The position numbers and the translations under genes are program-made. The notes under the pieces are model-generated. The model saw only the letters and a program-made list of their open reading frames with translations. It did not search any database and was not told the DNA's origin. A DNA stretch of 20,553 nucleotides from JBBAGE01 sp041655055 (GTDB lineage: Bacteria; Pseudomonadota; Alphaproteobacteria; Rhodobacterales; Rhodobacteraceae): NCBI GenBank assembly GCA_041655055.1, contig JBBAGE010000021.1, forward strand, positions 1 through 20,553. Direction: 5' to 3'. Below, piece after piece: positions 7,024 through 14,048 of the stretch; within the stretch, counting starts at the first letter, position 1; every line of letters begins with the position of its first letter.

Positions 7024-8223
7024 TTACTCCTGTGCGGCTGCGGTGATCTTGGCGGGGGCGATCCCGTCAAGCATGTCAAGCATCGCCTGACGCGCCAGAA
7101 AATCCGCAAGCCGGGCCGGGTCTTGGGTGGTTTCAATAATCTCGGCCAGCCGGGCGCGGCCGGTTTTTACATTCTGATCCGTGCGCGGGATCAGGACATC
7201 GCGCGCCACGCGTTCGCGCGCATGCGCGGCGGTGGCAAGCGGCTCCAGACTGCCCTGCTCTTTCGCCGCAATCGCCGCACGCGCCAGCGCAAAGGCATCA
7301 TGCAGCCCGGCATTCAGATTCATGCCGCCGCGGGTATTGGTCAGATGCACCGCATCCCCGGCAAGGAAAACCCGCCGGCCATGGGTGGCCGCATCCGCCA
7401 GCCGCAGCCGCGCGGCATAGGTATCGCGCCCGGTCACGCGGGGCATGATATCGTCCACCGGCAACAGATCGCGCATCCGCGCGCGCAGCCATGCATCCGA
7501 CAGGGCTTCGCCCTCGGACACGCCTTCGGGGACGCGCACGATGATGCGCCAGCAATCATGCATTTTCAGCAGGCTGACGGAATCATCGCCATTATAGATA
7601 TAGGTAATGCCATCGATGCCGGGCAGTGCCTCGGGCAGGGTCAGATCGGTATAAAGCCGCACGACCATGCCGGGATAGGGCTTTTCCTCAAACCCGATGC
7701 CACAGGCGGCGCGCACACCCGACAGGCCGCCATCGCAACCAAACAGATAATCGGCGCGAATTTCATGGGTCTTGCCAGCGTGCTCATAGCCGACGGTCAC
7801 GCCATCCGCATCCTCGGCCACGGTTGTGACACCGCTGAGAAAACGGATATCGGCCAAGGGTTCATCGGCCAGCAGACCTTCCAGAAGGCCGCACAGGTGA
7901 ATCTGTTCGTAATGCAGGCGGAAGGGAAAGCCCGTCTTGCCGCGCAGCGCCTCAAAATCCAGCCGCGCAAGGATATCGCCATTGGCCGCGCGATATTGCA
8001 CATGATCGACACGGGTGCCGCGCGCCAGCATCTGCGGAATGATGCCCAGCGTATCGAGAAGATCCAGCGTCGCGGCGTGAAAGGTCGACGCTTTGGACGT
8101 CAGATTCACCGTATCGCGCAGCTCAAGAACCGTGACATCGATCCCTGCCCTTGCCAATTGCAGCGCCAGCGTCAGACCCACCGGGCCTGCGCCACTGACA
8201 ACCGCTGTCCGCCGTTCTGGCAT
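7024..8223 (-). CDS. Class A FAD-dependent aromatic-ring monooxygenase
   Basis: 399 residues from ATG 8223. It has the N-terminal FAD dinucleotide fold GAGPVG (11-16), the DG motif GCDGGLSGVR (about 162-171) that contacts FAD and NAD(P)H, and the GD motif LAGDAVHLTNTRGGMN (about 287-302). These define a single-component NAD(P)H-dependent hydroxylase of the PheA/TfdB, MhpA, urate-hydroxylase and hydroxynicotinate-oxygenase group. Some members that act on hydroxypyridines also open the ring. The start at 8223 has AGAGGA 7 bases upstream. ATG 8238, five codons earlier, also has GAGGA, but it would lie only about 9 bases from the predicted transcript start. It is the first gene of unit 2, with an operator-overlapped promoter just upstream. 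Confidence 0.93.
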   Translation of the reverse strand: MPERRTAVVSGAGPVGLTLALQLARAGIDVTVLELRDTVNLTSKASTFHAATLDLLDTLGIIPQMLARGTRVDHVQYRAANGDILARLDFEALRGKTGFPFRLHYEQIHLCGLLEGLLADEPLADIRFLSGVTTVAEDADGVTVGYEHAGKTHEIRADYLFGCDGGLSGVRAACGIGFEEKPYPGMVVRLYTDLTLPEALPGIDGITYIYNGDDSVSLLKMHDCWRIIVRVPEGVSEGEALSDAWLRARMRDLLPVDDIMPRVTGRDTYAARLRLADAATHGRRVFLAGDAVHLTNTRGGMNLNAGLHDAFALARAAIAAKEQGSLEPLATAAHARERVARDVLIPRTDQNVKTGRARLAEIIETTQDPARLADFLARQAMLDMLDGIAPAKITAAAQE

Positions 8224-8253
8224 GGCTGATCCTCTCATCTTTTTCCTCGGCTT

Positions 8254-8281
8254 AGGTTATGGGGTTTTACAAAACTGTCAA
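8254..8281 (-). promoter_or_regulatory. Promoter of the monooxygenase-importer operon
   Basis: On the minus strand, TTGACA (8281-8276) then a 16-base spacer and TAACCT (8259-8254). The -10 keeps the three most conserved bases. A start near 8247 gives a leader of about 24 bases to ATG 8223, enough to hold its AGAGGA. The -35 lies inside operator site A, so a bound repressor would block polymerase. Confidence 0.5.
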
Positions 8282-8386
8282 CACTTATTGCAAAAAGATC
8301 CCCCGATCTGATCCATTTCTCTGATTTTAACAGAAATTTGATCACAATGTTTCGCACAGCTTTCGTTTTGTTGACAGTTTTGCAAA
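8266..8386. promoter_or_regulatory. Operator pair A and B: 18-bp inverted repeat containing TGTCAACA
   Basis: Arm A is 8266-8283 (TTTACAAAACTGTCAACA). Arm B is 8369-8386 (TGTTGACAGTTTTGCAAA), its reverse complement with 17 of 18 matches. Each contains the quasi-palindrome TGT-CA-ACA (8276-8283 and, inverted, 8369-8376). The centres are 93 bases apart. The same core occurs twice before the GntR gene. The arrangement suits two dimeric repressors with looping. It occupies the 232-base gap between units 1 and 2, which otherwise shows only AT-rich sequence (8284-8345) and a weak GC-rich dyad near 8409-8432. Confidence 0.65.
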
Positions 8387-8455
8387 CACTCGACACAACG
8401 CCATGCGCCCGGGCAGCCATGGGCCACCCGGTGCTATACGCGCGGAAATTGCGCC

Positions 8456-9169
8456 CTAGGCTTCGCGGATTCCCAACCCTTCGAGATAGGCCGCAACCTC
8501 GTCCGTCGGGATCACATCGGCATATTTGCTGTTGATATCGAACAGGCTGATGGCATGGCTTGCCTCAAACCGATCAAACGCGGTTTCCTCAGGGATGATC
8601 GTCTTGAAGTTGTAGGAATAGGCATCCACCGCCGTGGCCCGCAGACAGCCCGACGATGTGCAGCCGGTCATGATCAGCGTATCGACATCGAGAAAGTTCA
8701 GATGGCTCATGAACATCGTGCCGAAAAAGGCCGAAGGTTTGCGCTTGCCGATCAGAATATCTTGCGGGCGCGGCGCAAGCGGTGCGACCGTCTGGGTTGC
8801 ATGGCTGCCCTCTTGCGAGGTCTTTTCCCCGCCGCGATGGTTCTTGCCCACCTGCACGCCACTATCAAGCATATCGGCCCGGCGTTCCGATTGGGTATAG
8901 AAAATCGGCAGGTTTTTCGCCCGCGCGATATGCATCAGCCGCTCGATATGGGGCACGGCTTTCCAGCCCGCCTCGCCGCAATGGGTGCGGTATTTCTTCA
9001 GCCCCTCGACCTGGCTTTCGCCCGGTTCGTCGCCGCAAAAATTATACTGCACATCGATGATGAACAGCGCCGGGCGCTTGCCGAAACCGCCGCGCTTGCC
9101 ATATCCGGCAAGCTGATAGATTTCCTTGTCTTTCTCGGTCAGGAATTTATCCCAGATACGCTCGCTCAT
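8456..9169 (-). CDS. Isochorismatase-fold cysteine amidohydrolase (carbamoylsarcosine/maleamate type)
   Basis: 237 residues. The catalytic triad of the family is visible: Asp39 in FIIDVQYNF, Lys144 in GKRKPSAFFG and Cys175 in GCTSSGCLRATAVDA. The cis-peptide region before the cysteine is also normal. This signature is closest to N-carbamoylsarcosine amidohydrolase and maleamate amidase (NicF), which release ammonia, with CO2 in the carbamoyl case, from a linear amide. I chose ATG 9169 because AAAGGA lies 6 bases upstream; ATG 9184, which overlaps the preceding TGA, has no such site. It directly follows the cyclic amidohydrolase gene, so its likely substrate is the ring-opened half-amide or carbamoyl product (inference). 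Confidence 0.9.
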   Translation of the reverse strand: MSERIWDKFLTEKDKEIYQLAGYGKRGGFGKRPALFIIDVQYNFCGDEPGESQVEGLKKYRTHCGEAGWKAVPHIERLMHIARAKNLPIFYTQSERRADMLDSGVQVGKNHRGGEKTSQEGSHATQTVAPLAPRPQDILIGKRKPSAFFGTMFMSHLNFLDVDTLIMTGCTSSGCLRATAVDAYSYNFKTIIPEETAFDRFEASHAISLFDINSKYADVIPTDEVAAYLEGLGIREA

Positions 9170-9180
9170 ACTCTGTCCTT

Positions 9181-10539
9181 TCATGGTGCGCGGTGCAGAT
9201 ACTGGCCGCCTGCCGTCAGATTTGGCGCAAGCTGGCCGGCATCCATCAAGATATCGCCGCGCCGGATGGTATGGGTGACAGCACCGCGCAGGCGCATCCC
9301 TTCAAACGGGGAATAATCTGAATGCGACGGGTAATCGGCGGCGCGCACGGTGGTTTCGCCTTCGGGGTCCACGATCGCGACATCGGCGTCATAGCCCACA
9401 CCGATGCGCCCCTTGTTGGGGATCGAATAAAGCTCTGCCACATTGCGCGATGTGCAGGCCGCCAGCGTTTCAATCGCAATGCCGCGTTTGTGGTAACCCT
9501 CATGCACCAATACCGGCAGGATCTGGGCAATGGCGGGGAAACCGGCGCTGGCCTGCCACAGATCGGGGCCTTTGGTCGCCACCTTGCGCGGCACATGATC
9601 GGAACCGATGGTGGTGATATCGCCGCGCGCCACCCCGTCCCACAGCGCATCCACATCCGATTGCGCGCGCAGCGGCGGGTTCACCTTGCCAATCGCGCCA
9701 ATCGGCGCATCGCGCGTCAGGCTAAGGTAATGCACGCAGGTTTCCACATGGATCGGCGCCCCGCCCCGCTGGCGCAGATTGCGCACGACATCAAGGCTTT
9801 CGCCCGCCGACATATGCACGATATTGACCGGGCATTCGGCCTTTTGCGCGAAATACCCCACGCGAAAGACGTTTTCGGTTTCCAGAAATCCGGGCGATTG
9901 TTCATCCCAGGCTGCCAGATCATTGCGCCCCGCGGCCTTGATCGGGTCGCGAAACAGCGGGATGACTTCGGTATTTTCGCAATGCACGCCAACGACACCG
10001 CCCGGCACCTTTGCCCCTGCCTGCAACGCGGCGAACAGCAGCGCGTCATCGACCTCGGTAAAGCCCTTGGCCTGGCCGGTCGCGCCCTTATACATCAGGT
10101 AAACCTTGATCGAGGTCACGCCAAAACGGCGTGTCAGCGCGGCTAGTTCATCGACATGGCGGCGCGAAGTCACGCCGAAATGAAAGCCGAAATCGATAAC
10201 CGAGCGCGCCATGGCCGCATCGCGCCAGCCATCCGTGGTGGCAGCCAGATCATCGCTGCGCCAAAAACTTAGCAGCCCGGTGACGCCCCCCATGACGGCG
10301 GTGGCGCTTTCGGTGGCCCAATCCGCTTCTTTCGCGCCAAAGCCGATATGGGTATGCGGATCGATCACCCCCGGCATGATCCACCGGTTGGTGCAATCGA
10401 TCACGCGGGTGGCCTGCGTGGCCTCGCCCGGCGCAAGAATGGCTACGATCTTGCCACCCCGAATGCCGACGCTGCCGCGCTGCACCCGATCGCCCGGGAA
10501 CACGATTTCGCCATTTTGCAAAAGCAGATCAAAACTCAT
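9181..10539 (-). CDS. Cyclic amidohydrolase (hydantoinase/dihydropyrimidinase/allantoinase/imidase family)
   Basis: 452 residues, full length. The binuclear metal site is complete: His62 and His64 in GVIDPHTHIGFG, the Lys145 expected to be carboxylated in TSIKVYLMYKG, His186 in GVHCENTE, His242 in NIVHMSAGES and Asp314 in TIGSDHVPR. The enzyme should hydrolyse a cyclic amide bond (hydantoin, dihydropyrimidine, allantoin or cyclic imide) in the cytosol. The stereochemistry loops differ from those I recall for classical dihydropyrimidinases, so the substrate is left open. ATG 10539-10537 overlaps the aconitase-family stop (ATGA). Pairing with the downstream amidase suggests a ring-opening then deamidating pair. 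Confidence 0.92.
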   Translation of the reverse strand: MSFDLLLQNGEIVFPGDRVQRGSVGIRGGKIVAILAPGEATQATRVIDCTNRWIMPGVIDPHTHIGFGAKEADWATESATAVMGGVTGLLSFWRSDDLAATTDGWRDAAMARSVIDFGFHFGVTSRRHVDELAALTRRFGVTSIKVYLMYKGATGQAKGFTEVDDALLFAALQAGAKVPGGVVGVHCENTEVIPLFRDPIKAAGRNDLAAWDEQSPGFLETENVFRVGYFAQKAECPVNIVHMSAGESLDVVRNLRQRGGAPIHVETCVHYLSLTRDAPIGAIGKVNPPLRAQSDVDALWDGVARGDITTIGSDHVPRKVATKGPDLWQASAGFPAIAQILPVLVHEGYHKRGIAIETLAACTSRNVAELYSIPNKGRIGVGYDADVAIVDPEGETTVRAADYPSHSDYSPFEGMRLRGAVTHTIRRGDILMDAGQLAPNLTAGGQYLHRAP

Positions 10540-13253
10540 GGGGCCTCGCTGGTGCTGGGGGTTCGGGGCAGAATGTCGTTGAGGATCGCGGCAAAAATGC
10601 CGCCCTTGCGCAGCAGGTTGCGTTCATGATCGCTGCTGATATCAAGCCATGCGGGGAATTGTGTCGCCCCATCCGGGCCTGTGGCCGTAACCCCCACGGG
10701 GGCGCCGGACGCCAGCGCCGCATGCAGCCCCTGAAAATCAAATGTCTCGAACCCGCTCAGGCCAAGGCTGTCAGCGCCCTCGCCGGGTGCGAAAATCAGC
10801 GGCAGGATACCCATCCCTATCAGGTTGGCGCGGTGAATCCGCTCAAACCCTTGTGCCAGGATCACCCGCACGCCCAGCAAAACCGGGCCTTTGGCGGCCC
10901 AGTCGCGCGACGATCCCATGCCGTAATCGCGCCCGGCCAGCACCATCGCGGGCGCGCCGGCATCACGCAAAGCCATGGCGGCCGCGTGGATCGTGATCAC
11001 ATCGCCATCCGGGGCAAGCCGGGTAAAGCCGCCCTCTTGCCCCGGCACCAACAGGTTGCGCATCCGCTGGTTGGCAAATGTCACCCGCGCCATGAATTCG
11101 TGGTTGCCGCGCCGCTGGGTGACGGCGTTAAAGGCCTCGGGCCGCACGCCCGCATCCATCAGATATTGGCCCGCAAGACTTGTGGGCAGGATTTCCCCGC
11201 TAGGGGTCACGTGGTCGGTGGTCAGGGAATCGCCTGCGCGCACCAGCACCCGCGCGCCTGTGACGACATCGGGCGCACCGGCGCTGATATTTTCAAAAAA
11301 CGGCGGGCGGCAGATATAGGTGGACTCCGGATCCCAGGCGAACCGCGGCCCCGTGGCGGCCTCAAGCGCATCCCACAGCGCCGAGCCGTCAAACAAGGTG
11401 GCATAGCTTTGTGCAAATCGCGCCGGATTCTGGCTTTCTGCCACCAGGCGGTCTTGCTCGGCGCTATCGGGCCAGATATCGCGCAGGAATACCGGCGCGC
11501 CATCGGGATCGTGGCCCAATGGTTCAACCTCGAAATCAATATCAACCCGCCCCGCCAGCGCCAGCGCCACTATCAGTGGCGGCGAGGCCAAATAGGCCGC
11601 GCGGGCGGTTTTGTGAATCCGGCCTTCAAAATTGCGGTTGCCCGACAGCACGGCGGCCGCCACCAGATCATTATCCAAAACCGCCTCGGCAATGCCATCG
11701 CCCACCGGGCCGGATTTGCCCGAACAGGTGGTGCAGCCAAAGCCCACGATGCCAAAGCCCAGTTCTTCAAGCGGGGCCAGAAGCCCGGCATCGCGCAGGT
11801 AATCTTCGACCAGCCGCGATCCCGGCGCCATCGATGTTTTCACCCAGTTGGGCACATCAAGCCCCCGCGCGCGGGCATTGCGTGCAAGCAATCCCGCCCC
11901 GATCATGACCGAGGGGTTCGATGTATTGGTGCAAGACGTAATTGCCGCAATGGTGATCGACCCATGGCGCAAAGGCGCATCAAGCCCTTGCACCGTAACG
12001 TTTTTATCCAGCTCATCCGGCGACAGGCCAAAGCCGCGATCATTCACCGGCTTGGTCAGATCGCCAAGAAAAGATTGCTTCAACCCCGTCAGCGCCACCC
12101 GATCCTGTGGGCGTTTGGGCCCGGCCACGCTGGGTGAAACCGCGCCCAGATCAAACGCCATCACCGCGCTATAGGCCGGATCGGGGCTTTGCCCATCGGC
12201 AAACATATCCGCCGCGCGGGCATAGGCATCGACCATCGCCACATGCGCCTCCTCGCGCCCCGAGGCGCGCAGATAATGGATCGTCTGTTCATCAATCGGA
12301 AAATATCCCACCGTCGCGCCATATTCGGGGGCCATATTGGCAATCGTGGCGCGGTCAGGCACCGAAAGCGTGGGCAGGCCGGGGCCAAAGAATTCCACGA
12401 AATCGCCCACCACGCCGAATTGGCGCAAATGCTCGGTCAGCGTCAGCACCAGATCGGTGGCGGTCGCGCCCGCAGGCAGCCGCCCTTCCAGCCGAACGCC
12501 GACGACGCGCGGGATGCGCACCACGTAATCCTGCCCCAGCGCCACGGCCTCGCCATCGATGCCGCCGACGCCCCAGGCCAGCAGGCCGATACCGTTGACC
12601 ATCGTCGTATGGCTGTCGCAGCCCAGCACGAATTCGGGCGCGATCACCGGCCCGATGCCCGGCACATCATGGCGATCGATCAGCCGCGCCAGCCGTTCCA
12701 GATGCACCTGATGAATGATGCCCGCGCCGGGCGGCACGACGCGCAATTGATCGAATGCCTGTTCGGCCCATTTGAAAAAGGAATAGCGTTCGCGGTTGCG
12801 GTGATATTCGGCCTCGATATTGAATTGCCGCGCATTCGGGTGGCCGGCACGGTCCACCACCAGCGAGTGATCGACCACCAGCGTCACCGGCAATTGCGGC
12901 TCGATCAGCGCGGGATCACCGCCCATTTCGGCCACCCGGTCGCGCGCGGCGGCCAAATCCATCAACACCGGCAGCCCCGAGGAATCGGGCAACATCAGCC
13001 GGCTGACCTTTAGCGGCACGGCAATTTCGCCGCTTGCGGGCGTCCAGTCCAGCAGCGCATCAAGCAGATCCGCCTCGGCCACCCCGGCAATCACCTGACG
13101 CGCCAGATTTTCGGCAACAACCCGCAACGCATAGGGCAAAGGCGCATCCCGCGCGGCCAAATATTCCGAAAGCGAGATCATTGCCCCCGGTGACTGACCG
13201 GGGATATCAAGGCTGCGCAGCAGTGCGGCGGGGGTCAGGACGCGTTCATTCAT
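10536..13253 (-). CDS. Aconitase-superfamily [4Fe-4S] hydratase, divergent paralogue
   Basis: 905 residues, AcnA/IRP architecture with the swivel domain fused at the C-terminus. Cluster ligands are Cys441 (TSCTNTSNP), Cys507 and Cys510 (GFGCTTCSGKSGP). Active-site pieces are CDSHTT (212-217), GNRNFEGR (538-545) and GSSRDWAAKG (780-789). Thus a dehydratase/hydratase of a di- or tricarboxylate is expected. It departs from the housekeeping AcnA consensus as I recall it: CTTCSGKSG for CTTCIGNSG, DHVTPSG for DHISPAG, EYGATVGYFP for EYGATCGFFP, MARVTF for MARGTF. Some of these recall the AcnD (2-methylcitrate dehydratase) branch. It is the first gene of unit 1 and has no Shine-Dalgarno at ATG 13253, which sits at the predicted transcript start. 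A second in-frame ATG (residue 25) is possible. Confidence 0.93.
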   Translation of the reverse strand: MNERVLTPAALLRSLDIPGQSPGAMISLSEYLAARDAPLPYALRVVAENLARQVIAGVAEADLLDALLDWTPASGEIAVPLKVSRLMLPDSSGLPVLMDLAAARDRVAEMGGDPALIEPQLPVTLVVDHSLVVDRAGHPNARQFNIEAEYHRNRERYSFFKWAEQAFDQLRVVPPGAGIIHQVHLERLARLIDRHDVPGIGPVIAPEFVLGCDSHTTMVNGIGLLAWGVGGIDGEAVALGQDYVVRIPRVVGVRLEGRLPAGATATDLVLTLTEHLRQFGVVGDFVEFFGPGLPTLSVPDRATIANMAPEYGATVGYFPIDEQTIHYLRASGREEAHVAMVDAYARAADMFADGQSPDPAYSAVMAFDLGAVSPSVAGPKRPQDRVALTGLKQSFLGDLTKPVNDRGFGLSPDELDKNVTVQGLDAPLRHGSITIAAITSCTNTSNPSVMIGAGLLARNARARGLDVPNWVKTSMAPGSRLVEDYLRDAGLLAPLEELGFGIVGFGCTTCSGKSGPVGDGIAEAVLDNDLVAAAVLSGNRNFEGRIHKTARAAYLASPPLIVALALAGRVDIDFEVEPLGHDPDGAPVFLRDIWPDSAEQDRLVAESQNPARFAQSYATLFDGSALWDALEAATGPRFAWDPESTYICRPPFFENISAGAPDVVTGARVLVRAGDSLTTDHVTPSGEILPTSLAGQYLMDAGVRPEAFNAVTQRRGNHEFMARVTFANQRMRNLLVPGQEGGFTRLAPDGDVITIHAAAMALRDAGAPAMVLAGRDYGMGSSRDWAAKGPVLLGVRVILAQGFERIHRANLIGMGILPLIFAPGEGADSLGLSGFETFDFQGLHAALASGAPVGVTATGPDGATQFPAWLDISSDHERNLLRKGGIFAAILNDILPRTPSTSEAP

Positions 13254-13259
13254 GGGTTA

Positions 13260-13288
13260 TGGATAGCCAAACCACGGCAAAGTGTCAA
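13260..13288 (-). promoter_or_regulatory. Promoter of the aconitase-amidohydrolase operon, predicted leaderless
   Basis: On the minus strand, TTGACA (13288-13283), a 17-base spacer and TATCCA (13265-13260). The start is expected about 7 bases further, at 13253-13254, which is the A of the ATG. The -35 is embedded in operator site C. Confidence 0.5.
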
Positions 13289-13291
13289 CAG
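13279..13291. promoter_or_regulatory. Operator site C
   Basis: AAAGTGTCAACAG, repeated exactly at 13362-13374. Its core with flanks, A-G-TGT-CA-ACA-G-T (13281-13292), is a quasi-palindrome of the TGTnnACA type expected for GntR-family dimers. It covers the -35 of the minus-strand promoter. Confidence 0.6.
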
Positions 13292-13307
13292 TTTAGCATA
13301 AACAGAC

Positions 13308-13336
13308 TTGCCGGGGCCGGATTTCTTTCGTAGTCT
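13308..13336 (+). promoter_or_regulatory. Candidate promoter of the GntR-lyase operon
   Basis: TTGCCG (13308-13313), a 17-base spacer, TAGTCT (13331-13336). The start near 13343 would leave operator site D inside the leader, where bound repressor would act as a roadblock. The match to consensus is moderate. Confidence 0.35.
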
Positions 13337-13361
13337 GGCCCCGTTGCACCAAGCATACCAA

Positions 13362-13374
13362 AAAGTGTCAACAG
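13362..13374. promoter_or_regulatory. Operator site D overlapping the GntR ribosome-binding site
   Basis: An exact 13-base direct repeat of site C, 83 bases away. It runs into AGGAG, the Shine-Dalgarno of the GntR gene (ATG 13383). Position suggests autoregulation. Confidence 0.6.
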
Positions 13375-13382
13375 GAGAGCGG

Positions 13383-14048
13383 ATGTCAGAGCGCGAGCAT
13401 ACCACTTTGGTCAATCAGGTCTTTCACAAGATATTCGACCTTTTGCTCAGTGGCGAGTTGCCTACAAACGGCGTGGTTAACGAAGTGGCGCTGGCCGAAC
13501 GGTTCAACGTAAGCCGCGGCCCCATCCGCGAGGCAATCATCCAGTTGCAAGGCCGCGGACTGATCGTCAAGGAACCCTATCTCAAGGCGCGGATCGTCGA
13601 ATTATCGGTCGCCAACATGATCGATATATTCCACCTGCGCGAAGCGGTCGAGGGCATGTCGGCCCGGCTGGCGGCCGAACGGATGCCCGATGCGGCCATC
13701 GATGAATTGCTCGATGCCTATCACGAAGCCCATACCACGCAAAGCAAGCCCCCGCTCGATCTGCATACACGCATCGCCGAAGGCTGCGGGAATGAACGTA
13801 TCCGCGCGCTCTTATGCGATGAACTCTATTATCTGCTGCAACTTTACCGCACCCGTTCAGGTGAAATCCCCGGCCGCCGCGATACTGCCAGCACCGAGCA
13901 TTGGCAGATCCTGCGCGCGATCAAGGCCCGCGATGGCCAATTGGCCGAATCCCTGATGCGGGCGCATATCGCCCAGGCAACCCATGCGCTGCAAGACCTG
14001 CTTGGGCAGGAAACCCGCGTTTTGCAAACGCATCATAACGGAAAATGA
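13383..14048 (+). CDS. GntR-family (FadR/FCD type) transcriptional regulator
   Basis: 221 residues from ATG 13383, which has AGGAG 6 bases upstream. The winged-helix DNA-binding domain is at about 8-70, with VNEVALAERFNVSRGPIREA (recognition helix) and LQGRGLIV (wing). The all-helical FCD effector domain follows, with the metal/effector-type histidines in LDLHTRIAEGCGNERI, TEHWQILRAI and LMRAHIAQA. Such regulators usually repress neighbouring catabolic genes and are released by a carboxylic-acid ligand. Four TGTCAACA sites in the two promoter regions nearby are its probable targets. The stop overlaps the lyase start (ATGA), so the two are co-translated. Confidence 0.93.
   Translation: MSEREHTTLVNQVFHKIFDLLLSGELPTNGVVNEVALAERFNVSRGPIREAIIQLQGRGLIVKEPYLKARIVELSVANMIDIFHLREAVEGMSARLAAERMPDAAIDELLDAYHEAHTTQSKPPLDLHTRIAEGCGNERIRALLCDELYYLLQLYRTRSGEIPGRRDTASTEHWQILRAIKARDGQLAESLMRAHIAQATHALQDLLGQETRVLQTHHNGK

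Noticed and set aside
6916..8229. Long open frame (over 430 codons) on the plus strand opposite the monooxygenase
   Set aside because: Its His/Gln/Gly-rich translation has no family-like motifs. The minus-strand frame carries all three flavin-hydroxylase motifs.
8371..8399. Plus-strand promoter using TTGACA at 8371-8376
   Set aside because: The -10 at correct spacing (CACAAC) is poor, and it would drive antisense transcription into the amidase gene. The sequence is better explained as operator B.
8409..8432. GC-rich dyad as terminator of unit 1
   Set aside because: Only five continuous base pairs at the ends with mismatches inside and no T-run; not separable from composition.
10626..12137. 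Long plus-strand open frame (about 500 codons) opposite the aconitase homologue
   Set aside because: Antisense by-product of high GC. The minus-strand frame contains the complete aconitase motifs.
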